Numbered from the stretch's first letter, positions 30,725 through 43,174 are shown. The stretch: 64,000 nt of DNA from Mesostigma viride (GCA_009746045.1 RPFO01000715.1:495949-559948); one strand, 5' to 3'. Numbers and translations: made by a program. The notes: a model not told the origin generated them from the letters alone.

Positions 30725-33700
30725 ATGAGGTATAATCGGCAACTGCTGGCAGTTGCGAGGCTGCTTGGGCCCCGGTTTACAGTAGGTGATGTCATGATGA
30801 AAGCTCCGACCGCTTTTACTGATGCCAAGTCTTTGACAAGGGATTTGGTTTCGTTGGCATCTCTCACTGGCGCTCATGTGGAGCTGTCAGATGGAGGAGA
30901 GGTGAGGCTCACAAACACATGCTTTGTGTAATAAGGCGTTCATGTTGCCCGCAGTGAGTCCTACCTTCTTGATTTCTTGCCTACTTTTATAAATCTCTGC
31001 CCTATGCCCTGTGTAAAGTTAGTGGAGTGGATGGCAAACCAGCTGTTCATTTTGGACCTCGACGGTCCTAGCATCTTTGCGCTCCAGCATGTTTCGTGAT
31101 ATCCGTGATATTTGTTTCGTTCAGAAATAGTTTCACTTGAGCGGCTGAATTCATTTGCCTGCCATTTAGTTGGCATCTTGCTTGTGCTGGTGTAACCAGA
31201 ACCAAAAGCAAGCTACGCCTCCTCCCGTACGCCACGTCACCGTCATGACAAGCCGTACGGGCATCACGGAAAGCTTTTGGTTTGATACAGCTTGTATCTG
31301 CCCGAACATAGTTGCACGTTCATTTGGTTCGGAACACTGTCCCTTTGAGCGCAGAGAGCCACGTCCGCAGGCGTTCTCTCGCTGGCCCTGTGCTGCCATG
31401 TGTAGATGCATGATTTTATTTTTTTTAAAAAAAACATTATTTATTATTTAAGTACTATATAAAAGAAAAAAATGGTATTTCACTGCAGCGGTGGGCACCT
31501 GGTCGCCATCCTTCTCTGGAAGAGAGCATGGCTGCGTATTTCGCAGCCCCACCTTTTGCTTTCCCACATCCTCCCACTCATCCTTCCAGAGTGAGCAACC
31601 ATGTCCACAAGTGGTACCCACAAGTATATCAACCATACCACGGCACCGTAGTGTGTTCACCGAGCCCTGTATGGTTCATGTGGTACGGTGGGTCATCCCT
31701 GATGAGATCGCGGGGCCATTCCAGGTGAAGAAAGCAATCGCTCCCATGCGCCCAACCTATATATAGTTAACCAATCAACAAAAATGACTATGGGTAATTT
31801 CCGAGCGCCCGCCCACCAAGTAACCTGAAATGCATGCCCTCACCAGTCAATATGAGCTTCGGCATGCCCTCCCTTGCCAATGAATCATCCCTTCATACTG
31901 CAGTGGCACACAACATGTGAAATGCCAGCCCATGGAACAACGCCCATTGCTTTGCCGCCAAGTTTTGAGACATTCATGACCACCCCATGCTGCAAATGAT
32001 GGTGCGTGCTGCGACATGGCCCCCCTCCCCCCCGCCACCTCGCCAGGTCGTCTACGTGTTCCCCCAGTCCCCCACCCTCGCGCTGCGCGCGCGTGGCGCG
32101 CGCCGGGTGCTGCGGCGGAGCGGCCGCTTGCTGCTGCGGCTGGCGTCGGCCACCGCGCGCGCCCTCTTTGGCATCGTCCTCGTCGCGTCCATTGTGCTCA
32201 TGGTCGCCGCCATCACCGCCATCATCATCCTCGTGCTCAGTCAGGTGGGCACAGGGGGGCAGGGGGCATTGTGATTGGGGGGGGAGGGGGTGGTTTGGGG
32301 TGGGGGGAACTGACAAATACAAGGGGTGTAGCGGTCTAACTTGTGTTGACGCAAGGATGCCTAGATGAGAACTCTACTTGAATGCGTTAATGACCTGCGT
32401 TGTTGAAAGAAGAATGTCTCGGCCATCAATGCTGCGCATGCTAGCCCCTACTCCCACCCCTCCCCAGTTATCCATCCACCCTGGTCAGCTCTCCTTGGTG
32501 TTCTTCAATGCCCCTATCTTCTGTTCCCATCGCTCTTCCCCTCCTGGCCTGTGCCCTCCCCTCCCCATCTCTGTCTGCTTCTCTGCCCGCCCATCTTTGC
32601 ACCTCGGCCTCTGCTTCATACCTTCTGGTTTGTCTTCTTCTTCCCACACACCTTCGCAGCCGTGCCCTCCCCCGGTGCCTCGCTGTCCCCGCCGTCCGAA
32701 TGTCTTCGTCTACATGCCGTTCTTTCGGAATGGCTTCCATTTGCGACGATCCGCAGCTTTGCGTCCCGCCTTCCCATCGCCGCCTTGACTTCCCACCTTG
32801 CATTTTGCTCACCTCATCGCTCGGCCCCCGTCTCCCTCCACCCTGTTCCTCGCAGCGGCAAGGGGGCCACCGGGACGGCCCGCTGCTGCCCATCCACACG
32901 GGGCCCTCACCGGGTGGCGGGGGTGGAGGAGGGGGTGGCGGCGGTGGCCCGTTCCGGCATCACCATCGCAGCGGCTACAACCCACACGCGTTTATCTTGG
33001 GCGACATGGCATGTAAGCAAGAGCGATCGCGCATGTTACCGTGAGGGAACCCGCCTGCCGTGCTTATATTTTATTGGTATGATTTTTTACTTCAAAGTGT
33101 GTATCATGTACTGTCATGCATTAACGATGGCATGTTTTCCACGCCACAACGTGCACTGCGTTCCTCTGATACATGTGGTAAGTCTAAACTGGCGCGTGCA
33201 ATTCTGGGTGCACTGTGCGGCACGGTGATGCTTATCAGGAGCATTATGCCAACAACAATATGCCAATAACAACAGAATGCTGGTGTTATTTCTGCTCCGT
33301 TCTAATCATGGCGCCGTGCGCGCTGCTGGTGCCTCGCTTGTGCGGCATCTACCCCACGTCACGCAGTGCGCGACATCATGCTGCTGATGTGGATGCGGGA
33401 TGACGCGCGCATGCACCGCCGCATGCAGGGGGAGCACCGCCGACAGCAGCAGCAGCAGCAGCAGCAACAACAAGAGCAACGTGAGTGAGGGCAGCAACCC
33501 AAGGGTAGCAAAGGAAAGATATCCCATCGTTTCGTCGCGTGGCGTCACTATAAGCATTGCAAGCACGGTCACTATAAGCATTGCAAGCACGGCACATGGC
33601 CCATGAAGACACATCTGTGTCGGTGTCATATGTGCGTCACTAGAGCCCTTCTGAACCACCGACGTCGGAACTCTGACCTAAACGGGCTCGGATTACAATT

Positions 33701-36700
33701 AAGCCGTAGCTCGGGGCCGGTTCTGTCGCGCGGCGCCCCTTCTGGCGCCCCTACGTAGAAACCGACTTACGGCCGGGTGGGTACGAAGAAAAGTGGTCAG
33801 ATTTCGCGCGGCGCGGCAGAATCACATCTTGGCGCCGCGCACGTAGCGCCGACTGACCGCGAGAGACCCGACCCAACGAGGTCCGCCGTATTTCTGAATT
33901 TTGTGAACTTTAAGGCAGTCCATTTAGGGAGGACCCCTCTAATCGAGGCGCAACGCCGGTTTAGTGCGGTGCATAAGCCGGGTCGGTGGTCCAAGTCGGT
34001 GGTTAAGAAGGGCTCCGCTGCTGATGCTTCCTCATGGGACCCCGTCGGCCACCCGTGAAATGCTACCTCGTTCCGGGGCCACACCTTGGTACCGTCGCAG
34101 GTCCTCCTATCGGCCGTGTGCCTCCTTGCCCCCATTGCATCCCCTGGGTGTTTCGCACATGGGCGATCAAGCATCCTTCCCCATGCCTTCATGGTTTCTT
34201 CCGACTCCATCCCACAGGATACCCAAGTGTTGCTCTCACAAAACCCTGGGCGTAATGCATTCCATGATGGTTGTTCCCTCACACCCGCCCGGGGGGGCAA
34301 CAGGTGGGGAAGCCGTCTCATGCGGGCGGTGGGACGGCGGCGGCGGCGGCGACAACAGGAACACCGATCGCGGCCACCAAAGCAACGATCCGCGGCGCCC
34401 GGGAGACCTCCCAGGGCAGGGTGTCCCCGGCGATCGCATAAGGGAGGGCGGCGGAAATGGTGGGGACCAGGGGGGCAGTGGTGGGGCGGGCAAGGGTTGG
34501 CTGAGCTTCCTGGGCGTGGGTGGCAGGGGAAGGGACGATGCGGGCGGCGATGATGACGACGACGATGACATCATGGAGGACGACGCTGTGCTGGACTGGC
34601 CGCCACGCTCCCCCGTGGACGACCTGGGTTTCTTTGCGTCGGCGTTTGCGTTCCTCTTTGGCCGCGGCGACGAGAACGAGTGGCTGGGCGCCCGCCGCAT
34701 GCGCGCGATCAGCCGGCTGCTTCGGCATAATGGCGGCGTGGTGTTTGCGGAGCAGGTCGCGCCGTATCTCGACGAATGCCTGCTGGGGGGCGGCGGCGGG
34801 GGCGCGGTCAGTCAGGCAGAGCTGCTCACCTGCGATGTGAGGAGTGGGGGCTTGGGAAGGGAAATTGTCATCAGCATGGGTAGGGGGTAGGGGGTCATTA
34901 GGAAAGTGTCAAGAGCATAGTTGTGTGTGGAGGTGACGGGAAGTTGTTTCGGGTCAAGGGTTGAGGCCTGGTTGGTTTAATGTGGGGCAGTGGGCATGCA
35001 GGGTGGTGGTCGTTAAAACGGGTTGTCATGCGTGCCAGTGTCACAGTGTCACAGCTCGATAGCCCTGCATACCTGCGCATGGGGGTTAGATGGCACAGTT
35101 GGAATGGCATGGGCATATATTTGCCCGTAGGCAGGTGTCTGTTGTGCGCTGTGGTAGCACGTCCTGGCTGCGGTAGATAATGTCACAAGTGCATGGAGCC
35201 TAGTGCTTTGGGAATGCCAGGCCGACGCTCATGTAATAGGCGCTATTCTTTGACTGTTTGCAAGGTGGACGGGTCGGAGGATGCGTTTATTCTGATTCGA
35301 ATGCCCCCTCCCCTGATGTTCTTGACCCTCCATTTGCCCAAGTGGCCATCTCGTGGGTGCATGGGTGGCCAAGCGAGTCCAGCCAGACAGGTCAGCCAAC
35401 TGCCCCATGGCTAGAAGCTTCCACTCTCCTGCTCTCCCTTGGACCACGGCTCCCACACTGCTCAAGCCCATCGCACCACCCCTGCGTTGGCCCACTGCAT
35501 GGCACGCTGTCTTCATGCACGTGCGTGCAGGGTCGTGGCAGCTTCGGCGCGAGGTGGGCAGGTGTCTGCCGGCGGCTGGCACCTGTCACTGGCGTGGCCC
35601 GCCCTCTGCTCTCCCTGCTGCGCCGCTGGGGGGTTGTTCGCGCGCTGGATAAAGAGGAGCAGCGGGACTTGTCGCGGATGCATGAAGGGTGAGCCGAGGA
35701 AAGCACGGGCGGCGCGTGGAAGGCGTCGCAACGTGGTGTGGACTAGGGATAATGGACTGGCACATTACAAGTTTGTCGCGCAGAGAGGCTTTGGTGCACA
35801 GCCCAGGGTTTGAGGATGTAGGGTGGCTAGATAGAAAATTAAACTAGTACAGGTTGCTGGAGTGACATCTGCGCAGGGAAACGGGTTTAGGGGAGGGGGA
35901 AGGGGGAGGGGGAGGGGGGAGGGGGAGGGGGAGGGGGAGGGGAGGGGGGAGGGGAGGGGGAGGGGGGAGGGGGGAGGGGGGAGGGGGGGGGGGAGGGGAG
36001 GGGGAGGGGGAGGGGGAGGGGGGGAGGGGGAGGGGGGGGGGGGGAGGGGGGAATTTTGCTGGCCAGGCTGCATGCATCGGTGGAAGTCACCTGTGACTGG
36101 TGCTTAAAATTTGGCGCGCTCACCTCCTGCGATGCTTGCGGCGTTTGCCTGCCATGGGCCATCCGCCGGCCGGTTGGGCGGTGGTTGCTCACGTCCTTGG
36201 GGCCAGGTACATGCTCCCCCTCTTGGCTCGGTTCGGGGGCCACCCGGAGGCTAGCCCGGACGGCCGACTGGTGTACGTGTTCCCCTCGCTCCAAGTGACT
36301 GCGATCGACGCCGCTGCGCCACCTGGCAGCTCCGCGTCCCATGCTGCAGGCGTTTCCAGCCGGTGCGTGTCTCTGGTGCTAGTATCGATATGTTGCAGAA
36401 TCTGTCAGTAGAAGCATCTACTAGAGCCTCTCAATAGGGCTGTCCAAGTGGGTTCAGGCTATTCAGTTGGGCTGCTTGGTAATACCATTCAATAGGGTCA
36501 TCCGATATGAGGGTCACACGAGCAGTCTGTACAAGAAGGGTACCATAGAAGAGGGTCACCGAGTGGGGTTTTGCGATGGACTCACTGAGGGGAATGGCTC
36601 ATGGGGTATTGGCTCATGGGGTATTGGCTCATGGGGTATTGGCTCATGGGGTATTGGCTCATGGGGTATTGGCTCATGGGCCTCGGCTCATGGGGCTTGG

Positions 36701-39700
36701 CTCATGGGGCTTGGCTCATGGGGCTTGGCTCATGGGGAATGGCTCGTGTCGGGCTTTCTGAGGATACCAGGGTACTTTCCATGCATTCTAGGGTTTGCTA
36801 TTTGTCAATGCTGCGTGATACCTTGCTAACGCTATCTGTTATTGAACCGTGAGGGTTTCGTCGCTACGCTTATGCCGTGAAACTGTGCTCCATGTTTCTG
36901 TCGTTCGTCACGAGCAGGGCACTGCCCCCCCCGGCCACCGGCATCATCCCGCCGCCCATCTACGAGCGCGAGAACATCGTGGTGGACGGCGGCGAGAAGC
37001 AGCCGGTCGTCATAGGCCTTGGCGTCGTGAACAGTGAGTGATTGTGCCCACCACCCACCAGTGCATGGGCAACCGTGAGTGATGCGTGACCTGCAGGAAT
37101 GTTTGCACGATCGACTGTGAGTGGCTGATTGCCACTACACGTGGGTGGTGCGCATCAAGGGATACCCGCAGGCCCCGTGAGGCGGCGGTGAGGGCTGCCT
37201 GTCAACAAGAGTGCCCTGTCAACCGTGATTAGGGCACGCAGTAAGTGAATTGGAATGTCATCCTGCGTGAGTGACGTCGGAAGGTGTCCTCAACCGCACA
37301 CTCACTAATCGTCAGCCGTTGCCACTCGTAGGCTGCACCTGTAATCCATAAGCTAGCGAATATTTTCCAAAAGCACTGGCGTGATGGGCGCGCTTTACTG
37401 CCATGGAGCGCTTTACTGCCATGAAGCGCTTCGGCCACCATCACTAGCAAATTATGGGTGCGCTACCAGCGTCGACCTGAGGAAGGGGGGGTGGGGTTCC
37501 GGGAGGTTGATGACGCACTCTTGATGCCTTGCATGATGACTGGCTTTGGCTGCCCCTCATTCCTCCCATCCCTCTTCCAGTGCATGCTTGCTTCTGGCAT
37601 TCCAGCCCGTCTGGCCACCCACCTGCTGGGCTCTGCACGTCGGCTTGCGTTTGGGTGGTCGCTCTATGACGGCTTGCATTTGGGCGGTTGCTCGGAACAT
37701 ATCGAGCTCCCTTGGATTATTTCATCTGTTCACTCGATGTCCGCCTGTGGACACGTGCAGGTGCAATGATAGTTGCTGCCGCTATAGCCCGCGCGTATTC
37801 GAGCCACGCGTTGCACGATCAGCATGGTGTGACCTCCTATTATTGATGATTAGCCACAAGATGCATGATCAGCATGATAGGACCCTTTTTCCTGTATTTG
37901 TTGGCTTTAAGTGGATGTATATATAAATATATAGTACTATGTATATCCGTGGGTTCCTTGACATGGCACATCCGTTGCATGTAGCACCACCCTTCACGCG
38001 CACGAGCATGCTCTCTCCTCCATCCGCTAGGGCGATTGCTTTCCCAAGTGCACAAGGGGTCTCTTGTGGATCCGCCCCTGGTCCAAATCGCATGGGCGCG
38101 CCCCCCGATGTATCATGCTGGGATGGTGAAGCAAACCCATGCTTGGGATAGCGACTGAAATTATGTGTGCCGCGCGGCGGCAGTCACTGTCCTGCTGGCA
38201 CGCCCTTGTTCGGTCTCCCTACCGTGTGCAAACCACGCACGCCACTAACGTGTGCTATATTTAGCGGGACATGTGCCGTGCGGCGGCAGTCATCGTACTG
38301 CTGGCGTTCCATGTGCTCAGCGGCCGCACGCGCGAGATGCGAGAGGCGTTTGCCGCCGAGCTGGCGCGTGCGGACGCCAGCGGTGCCGGCCAGGGCTCCC
38401 AGCGGCTGCTGGCCGCGCTGGCGTACGTCCCCCTTGTGGCCGACGCGCTCTACTGGGTGCTGCTGCCGTACGCGGCGCTCTTCTTCCTGGTGGGTCACTG
38501 TAGCCTGGTCGATTACTGTAGCCTGGTTGATCACTGCAGCCTGGTCGATTACTGTCGCCTGGTTGATCACTGCAGCCTGGTGGATCACTGTAGCCTGCAT
38601 GGTCACTGTTGCCTGCATGGTCCCGAAGATACCCCTTAATGGGTTACCGTACCCCAGCCCATGGATATCCGTGACCTTGGTGGGTTTTCTAATTCCCCCA
38701 CGTCTCGTTTAACAGTGGTGGTTGTCTTCAAAGCTATAGATTGGAGAAGGTGGGGGAGGACGGGGAGGAAGGGCCACCTTTTATCAAGGAGACAACCAGC
38801 GCCGGCCAGTAATCGGGCGAATCCGGACCATGGTAGCTCGAGCCTGCCGTTATCTTGTCCGCGTTTGTTGAGACGTTCAGGATGATGGATATGAATGGAG
38901 ATGGAAATGTGTAGCCGTGTGCATTGAAATAATGGCTGGCTTACGCGTAGACCGACTAGATGACCTAGACGGTGGGGCCGGAAACAGCTTGCTTGATCAG
39001 GGCGTGTGTTTCGAGCCTAACCCAGCACCTTTCATGTTTATGTCCCCGTGGCACTCCTGCCCTCACACCCTGCGCCTTCGCCCCCAGTATGCTGGCCATG
39101 GGGGTCATTCTATGGTTATTTCTGTTGGTTGCAACGGGAATTTACAACCCTGGGCTATCGAATTGAGACAAAGCCTGATTATGTCGCTTTTTCGTTTAGG
39201 GAAAACCATTTCATCCCCTTTATTTAAGCCAAGCAAGGGTGGTGCATTCTAATAATCTTGTGCAACCAAATAATCTTTATTAATGTAGCGATACGCAACC
39301 AAATAAGGACGTTTCTCTAATGCTTCCTCTATCTGACAAGACCCAAGCATGTGATATACTCCTCGTGTATAGTCCATACTACCAGCCAAACGGTCCTGTC
39401 AGCACAGGCTCACTAGGATGCATATCAGGCTTTTCATACTGGGCAAAAATAAAAGCACCTGATGAAGATTGGTCTTGCCATCAAAGCATGCTTATGCGCA
39501 CAAGCAGGCTTATGAGCACATGAATTCGCATGCCTGCTCGTGCACACTCACGAATGTCCACACAGGTTTGTTGTCCAGGAAGGGGGTTCGTTGTCCAGGA
39601 AGGGGCAAGGCAGGTTTCTGGACATGTGTTCCTAACCGCACTGCTTATTCATCAACTGGGTATGTGTGGGGATGCATCTGATGTATGTTTTGGCCTCCCC

Positions 39701-39873
39701 AGGTGCCGATCGTGCGGGGCCTCTGGGTCCACTGGGACAACAAATGCATACGCGAGAGGAATGCGCGGCGCAAGGCGGCATGCGCCAGGGCGGTGGCTGC
39801 GGCGGTACAGGCATCAGAAGAAAAGTCTGCACTGGCCAGACCGTTCATGAAGCCAGTGACTCTCCTTGTATAG
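30725..39873 (+). CDS. At5g03900-like chloroplast membrane protein, 10 exons
   Basis: Modelled exons: 30725-30901, 32047-32244, 32856-33012, 33367-33480, 34304-34836, 35531-35553 (23-nt microexon), 36207-36362, 36918-37033, 38290-38489 and 39703-39873. Phases close to 614 residues. It follows the plant protein At5g03900 (listed as iron-sulfur cluster biosynthesis family; biochemical role unproven) in order: FTVGDV (18-23), VVYVFPQ (60-66), a membrane segment FGIVLVASIVLMVAAITAII (about 99-119), GFFASAFAFLFGRGDENEWL, APYLDE, YMLPLLARF, LVYVFPSLQ, PVVIGLGVVN, a second membrane pair (about 492-558), then VPIVRGLWVHWDNKCIRERN. Gly-rich, Gln-rich and Asp-rich inserts (exons 3-5) are not expected in plants. 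The N-terminus lacks a transit peptide, so an upstream exon is probably missing. The microexon is the least certain part. Confidence 0.72.
35885..36055 (+). repeat. G-rich (GGGGGA)n tract in an intron
   Basis: About 170 bp of G runs separated by single A lie on the coding strand, between the microexon and exon 7 (36207). Many G-quadruplex arrangements are possible in DNA and in the pre-mRNA. Confidence 0.9.
36590..36745 (+). repeat. 15-bp minisatellite in an intron
   Basis: GGCTCATGGGGTATT is repeated about five times, then passes into GGCTCATGGGGCTTG-type units. It lies in the intron before exon 8 (36918). Confidence 0.9.
38505..38625 (+). repeat. 18-bp minisatellite in the last intron
   Basis: Variants of TAGCCTGGTCGATTACTG are repeated about six times directly after the donor of exon 9 (38489). 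Confidence 0.85.
38783..39012 (-). repeat. Repeat with the ATCAAGGAGACAACC end, in the last intron
   Basis: The first 150 bp match the left arm of the element at 40176-40640: same start, then CCATGGTAGCTCGAGCCTGC, a TTCAGGAT block and GATATGAATGGAGATGGAAA. The following 60 bp match 24233-24297 inverted. It may be a chimaera of two repeats or one longer, poorly sampled element. Confidence 0.6.
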
Positions 39874-40175
39874 TCTGGTGGACACCGCGGTGCCACCCGT
39901 AGTGCCATCCCAGGTCTGCGTCTCCAATGGAGGTATGGTGTCGTGGATATGCGACCACGTCCCATATCCTGTCCAGGGCTATGGGAGGTAGTTGTGGCTG
40001 GCCATGTATAATAAAAGGCAGCAGAATGTTCAATTACAAAGCGCTACATTAAGTGAGACGTGTTTGTATCTGAAACAAATCATGGTACTGAGGCGATGGT
40101 GGATAATTTCAATGAGACAACCCGATGATGTGATTCTTCCAACATTCTCCATATTCTCCACGCTATTATATGTAT
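39874..40175. other. 3' flank of the At5g03900-like gene
   Basis: Probably 3' UTR and spacer; nothing else recognised. Confidence 0.35.
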
Positions 40176-40640
40176 ATCAATGAGCTAGACAACCAGCGCA
40201 GGCCAGAAATCTGGAAAATATCCCATGGTAGTTTGAGCATGTTGTAATCTTGTCTGTGTTTTGTTGAGTTGTTCAGGATGATCGTGGGAATGAATGGGGG
40301 TGGAAATGTGGAGCGCCCTGCATGCACGTTAATTAAAATTATGGCTGGCGAAATTTCAGAGCGAGACCTAGATAGTTTGACTAAAAAACAAACTCGCGTA
40401 ATCAGTTCGTTTTTTCCTAGAGGCCAAGAGTGTCCAATTGTAAGCACCACTGCTGTGATCGCTCTCCCACCATATTTCTGGGAGGAATCACCCTCAATGG
40501 AAATACGTACACATTCCCATCTCCATTCATATTCATAATCCTGAATGAGTCGAAAAAGCAGATAAGATAACGGCAGCCTCGAGCTACCATGGACCGGCTT
40601 GTCCAGATTTCTGGCCTGCGCTGGTTGTCTATTTGATAAG
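40176..40640. mobile_element. ~460-bp element with ~125-bp imperfect inverted arms
   Basis: Left arm 40176-40312 and inverted right arm 40510-40640 share GACAACCAGCGCAGGCCAGA and AATCTGG, then CCATGGTAG, a TTCAGGAT block and GAATGAATGG-type ends. The centre has no transposase. It is either a MITE with long inverted repeats or two opposed retro-inserts of the same family. No target duplication seen. Confidence 0.65.
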
Positions 40641-42360
40641 TACTCTCAATTTAACACGAGGAATCACCCTCCATGGAGCTACCATCAATAGGTCATGTCA
40701 GTCACTGCGTTAGCCATGCCATAATTCCCAACGTCCAAGAAAAGAGCTGCACACCGTGCAAATACAAACATCGCATCACGTTGCACCGATCAGCATGAGC
40801 CAACAGCCTGAGACACAGCATGACCAAGCAGAAGCGTATCGCTCCTAGGAAACATCGTCAGCTTCCCAGGTCATGCCTTCATAAGTGTTTTATGATCCAA
40901 ATGTGCTTGTGCGTTGTTCGTGAGGCCATGCACTGGTGCCATGGCAAGTCCCGGGGGGTCAACACTGAACACTTGATGCTTACGCACCATATGGACCGGC
41001 TAGAGAAGCTGCATCAAATGAGTGGCCCCTATGCTGACGGAAGCTTGAAGTTTATGGGCCCTCATAACTTTAACCAACTTATGCATGACAAAAGTCGTGA
41101 AATAGAGAGGCTTGCGCCCGCCAGTGCGACCAGTTTAAGCATACACGACAACTTCGTTCGGTGCTAACGGAATACTGGTGCACCGCATGCTTATGTCACG
41201 CTGTCTATTGATTTAGATTACCTGCGATTTTGGTTAACCACGAGTTATCAACGAGACGCGCTGCGCGTAACCTACCAAGAAAAGCGATGCCCGCAAACCC
41301 CACAACACGAGGCCTTCTCCTTCATTTTGTCACCAGAGAAGAAACGCGCTGTTGTTAGATAATTTGGGAGCGACCACTGCAATAGGGCAATAAACCGGCC
41401 AGGTATATCTTCCGACACTAAATGCCGCCGAAGTTGTCGTAATTTCTGCAACAGCCATGATTGCGATGGTTGTGCTATTTGTACCTATCCAGGTCAAAGA
41501 ACTGTTCTTGGTACTTGATACATACATACCCATCAGACTCGCGACTCGGGAGAGTCGGGATACGGCTTCCTGCGACCTGCGTACAGCGTAATCACTAGTC
41601 AGCATTTTGTGGATGTAAAATGGGAAGGGCGTGACGAATCAGCATTTTAGGTTTGCTGACACAAACAGAAGTCACCTTACAGTAGAGCTTTCCTCACTGA
41701 TGTGAGACACTGACCCGACATGGGGTCATGGACCCGAGTGCAAGCATTTTCCGATATCTCTACTTCGGTACTCGCTAGGGTAGCAGGTACCTATGACTAT
41801 GGCCAAAAGCTATATCTCGACTGACCCTAATCATCGGCTTCGTGCCTCTGTCATACCCTACCGGTCGCCACTCTCGAGCCAGCCTGTGCTCCAGACCTGC
41901 AGGGTGGTGCCCATCCTTTTTGGCTTGTGCCCAAGAAGACACAACAAAAGCCTTTTGTTGACGTACATATCTGGCCTCAGTGGCCTGATGTGGCAGATTT
42001 TGGCTACGCGGCTATGCCATATTGGTACCACCGAAGCTTACTCCGATTTATTCCTTATGGTTAGCAGTGGCTTTACTCTACGAGTGTGATTTTGTACCTT
42101 GTTTGTGTTCCTTCTGAAACCTGGCAGACTTAACCATATTCTGTTCTGGGTTTGACGAAAAGGGTTTAACGTGACCAGATGTCTCGACCGGAGCATAGCG
42201 AAATCAGAACGTGTTGGTGTTGTTGAAAGATACGAAGCAGGGGGGGCTGCTCAGTTCGGGGTATCGTCGGTAGATTTATCTTACTACTTTGACATCTTCA
42301 CGTCGACCTGTGGCTTAACCCGTGGCCATTTTCTCCAGTCAACTACCGCGACGCTCAGCC
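40641..42360. other. Intergenic; one unsupported ORF
   Basis: A plus-strand frame at 40820-41167 (115 codons, His/Met-rich, basic N-terminus) has no recognisable domain and may be chance. The last part is the 5' flank of the C2 gene; CTCCAG at about 42335-42340 could end a 5' UTR intron. Confidence 0.3.
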
Positions 42361-42846
42361 ATGATTAAGGCAGTAGGAGCGACCGGGACAAAGCTTGTCA
42401 ACCAGGGCTTTAGCCGCGTGCCTAATGCTCCCAAGATCGGGGCATTAAACGTCGAGATTACAAAGGCATCTGGCAAGCCTCTATTTAAAGCCGCAACAAG
42501 CTACGCCACTGGAGACGTCCTCAAGGCGTTCTGCAGGGCAGAGGCCAGAGGGGTGAGCTCCACCATTAAAGACGCCACTTCGACAGTTACGTCCGTTGGT
42601 TTGACGCTGGAGTGGAACCAAACACTCTTTGTCCCGGTATACGATGACAGCATGGAGCTACGCATCATGCTCTGCGTCGAGAACTCAGAGTTCCTCCGGC
42701 CTCGCTGTTTCGCGGCCGCTGCCATCCGCATCAGGGATGTGATCGAGGCTGGCGAAGTTCAGCAGAATTTTGATTTTTTCACCCCTACGGGTGCCAATGC
42801 CGGCAAAATTCCCCTGAAGTTGACATTTGTTCCGAACCGACGGTGA
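42361..42846 (+). CDS. Small single-exon C2-domain protein
   Basis: 161 residues from ATG 42361; the frame stays open further upstream but without another ATG near. After about 25 residues the protein reads as one C2 beta-sandwich: GALNVEITKASGKPLF (about 27-42), the central LEWNQTLFVPVYD corresponding to the conserved P-x-W-N-E-x-F strand, LRIMLCVEN where the LxxxVxD strand lies, and a final GKIPLKLTFVP strand. The Asp residues that bind calcium in typical C2 loops are mostly absent, so it may be calcium-independent or a scaffold. No signal peptide or membrane segment. It has no intron, unlike its neighbours. The fold assignment rests on pattern only. Confidence 0.58.
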   Translation: MIKAVGATGTKLVNQGFSRVPNAPKIGALNVEITKASGKPLFKAATSYATGDVLKAFCRAEARGVSSTIKDATSTVTSVGLTLEWNQTLFVPVYDDSMELRIMLCVENSEFLRPRCFAAAAIRIRDVIEAGEVQQNFDFFTPTGANAGKIPLKLTFVPNRR

Positions 42847-43124
42847 CGAATGCAATCGAGGATTGTGCAACGAGAGCCTATGCCTCCTGGAATCAATGGG
42901 ATGCCATCCAAGAGACAACCTATGTCTGTACGCCTAGATTTTGGAATGTCTAGAATTTCCAATGTGGCTCTTGCAATGCTAGTTACTACCTTTATTCAGT
43001 ATTTTCTTACATGTAGCTGTACAGCTAGTGCTTTGGGCACCTCTAGAAATGACGAATGTGTGTGTGGTCTATGCACATCTGGGCAGACACACTGAACTCG
43101 CTGTTCCTTCTACCCCTGACCTCC
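42847..43124. other. 3' flank of the C2 gene
   Basis: Non-coding, probably 3' UTR; nothing else recognised. Confidence 0.3.
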
Positions 43125-43172
43125 CGAGTGCTTGCATGCATGCCATCTCAGGCATGCCACGGAGTACCATGT
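43125..43172 (-). repeat. LINE 3'-end fragment, tail family 3
   Basis: Read on the minus strand it gives CATGGTACTCCGTGGCATGC, the conserved end of the elements at 23698-23882 and 61860-61915. Tail repeats are not preserved. Confidence 0.5.
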
Positions 43173-43174
43173 TA

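Noticed and set aside
35840-36345. Poly-Pro / Pro-Ser frames on the minus strand
   Set aside because: Antisense translation of the (GGGGGA)n intronic tract.
36576-36829. Gly-Ser-Trp-Gly-Ile and Trp-Leu-Met-Gly-Tyr repeat peptides
   Set aside because: Translation of the 15-bp intronic minisatellite.
40820-41167. 115-codon His/Met-rich ORF
   Set aside because: No family resemblance, no coding-like composition relative to neighbours; kept only as a note under the intergenic entry.
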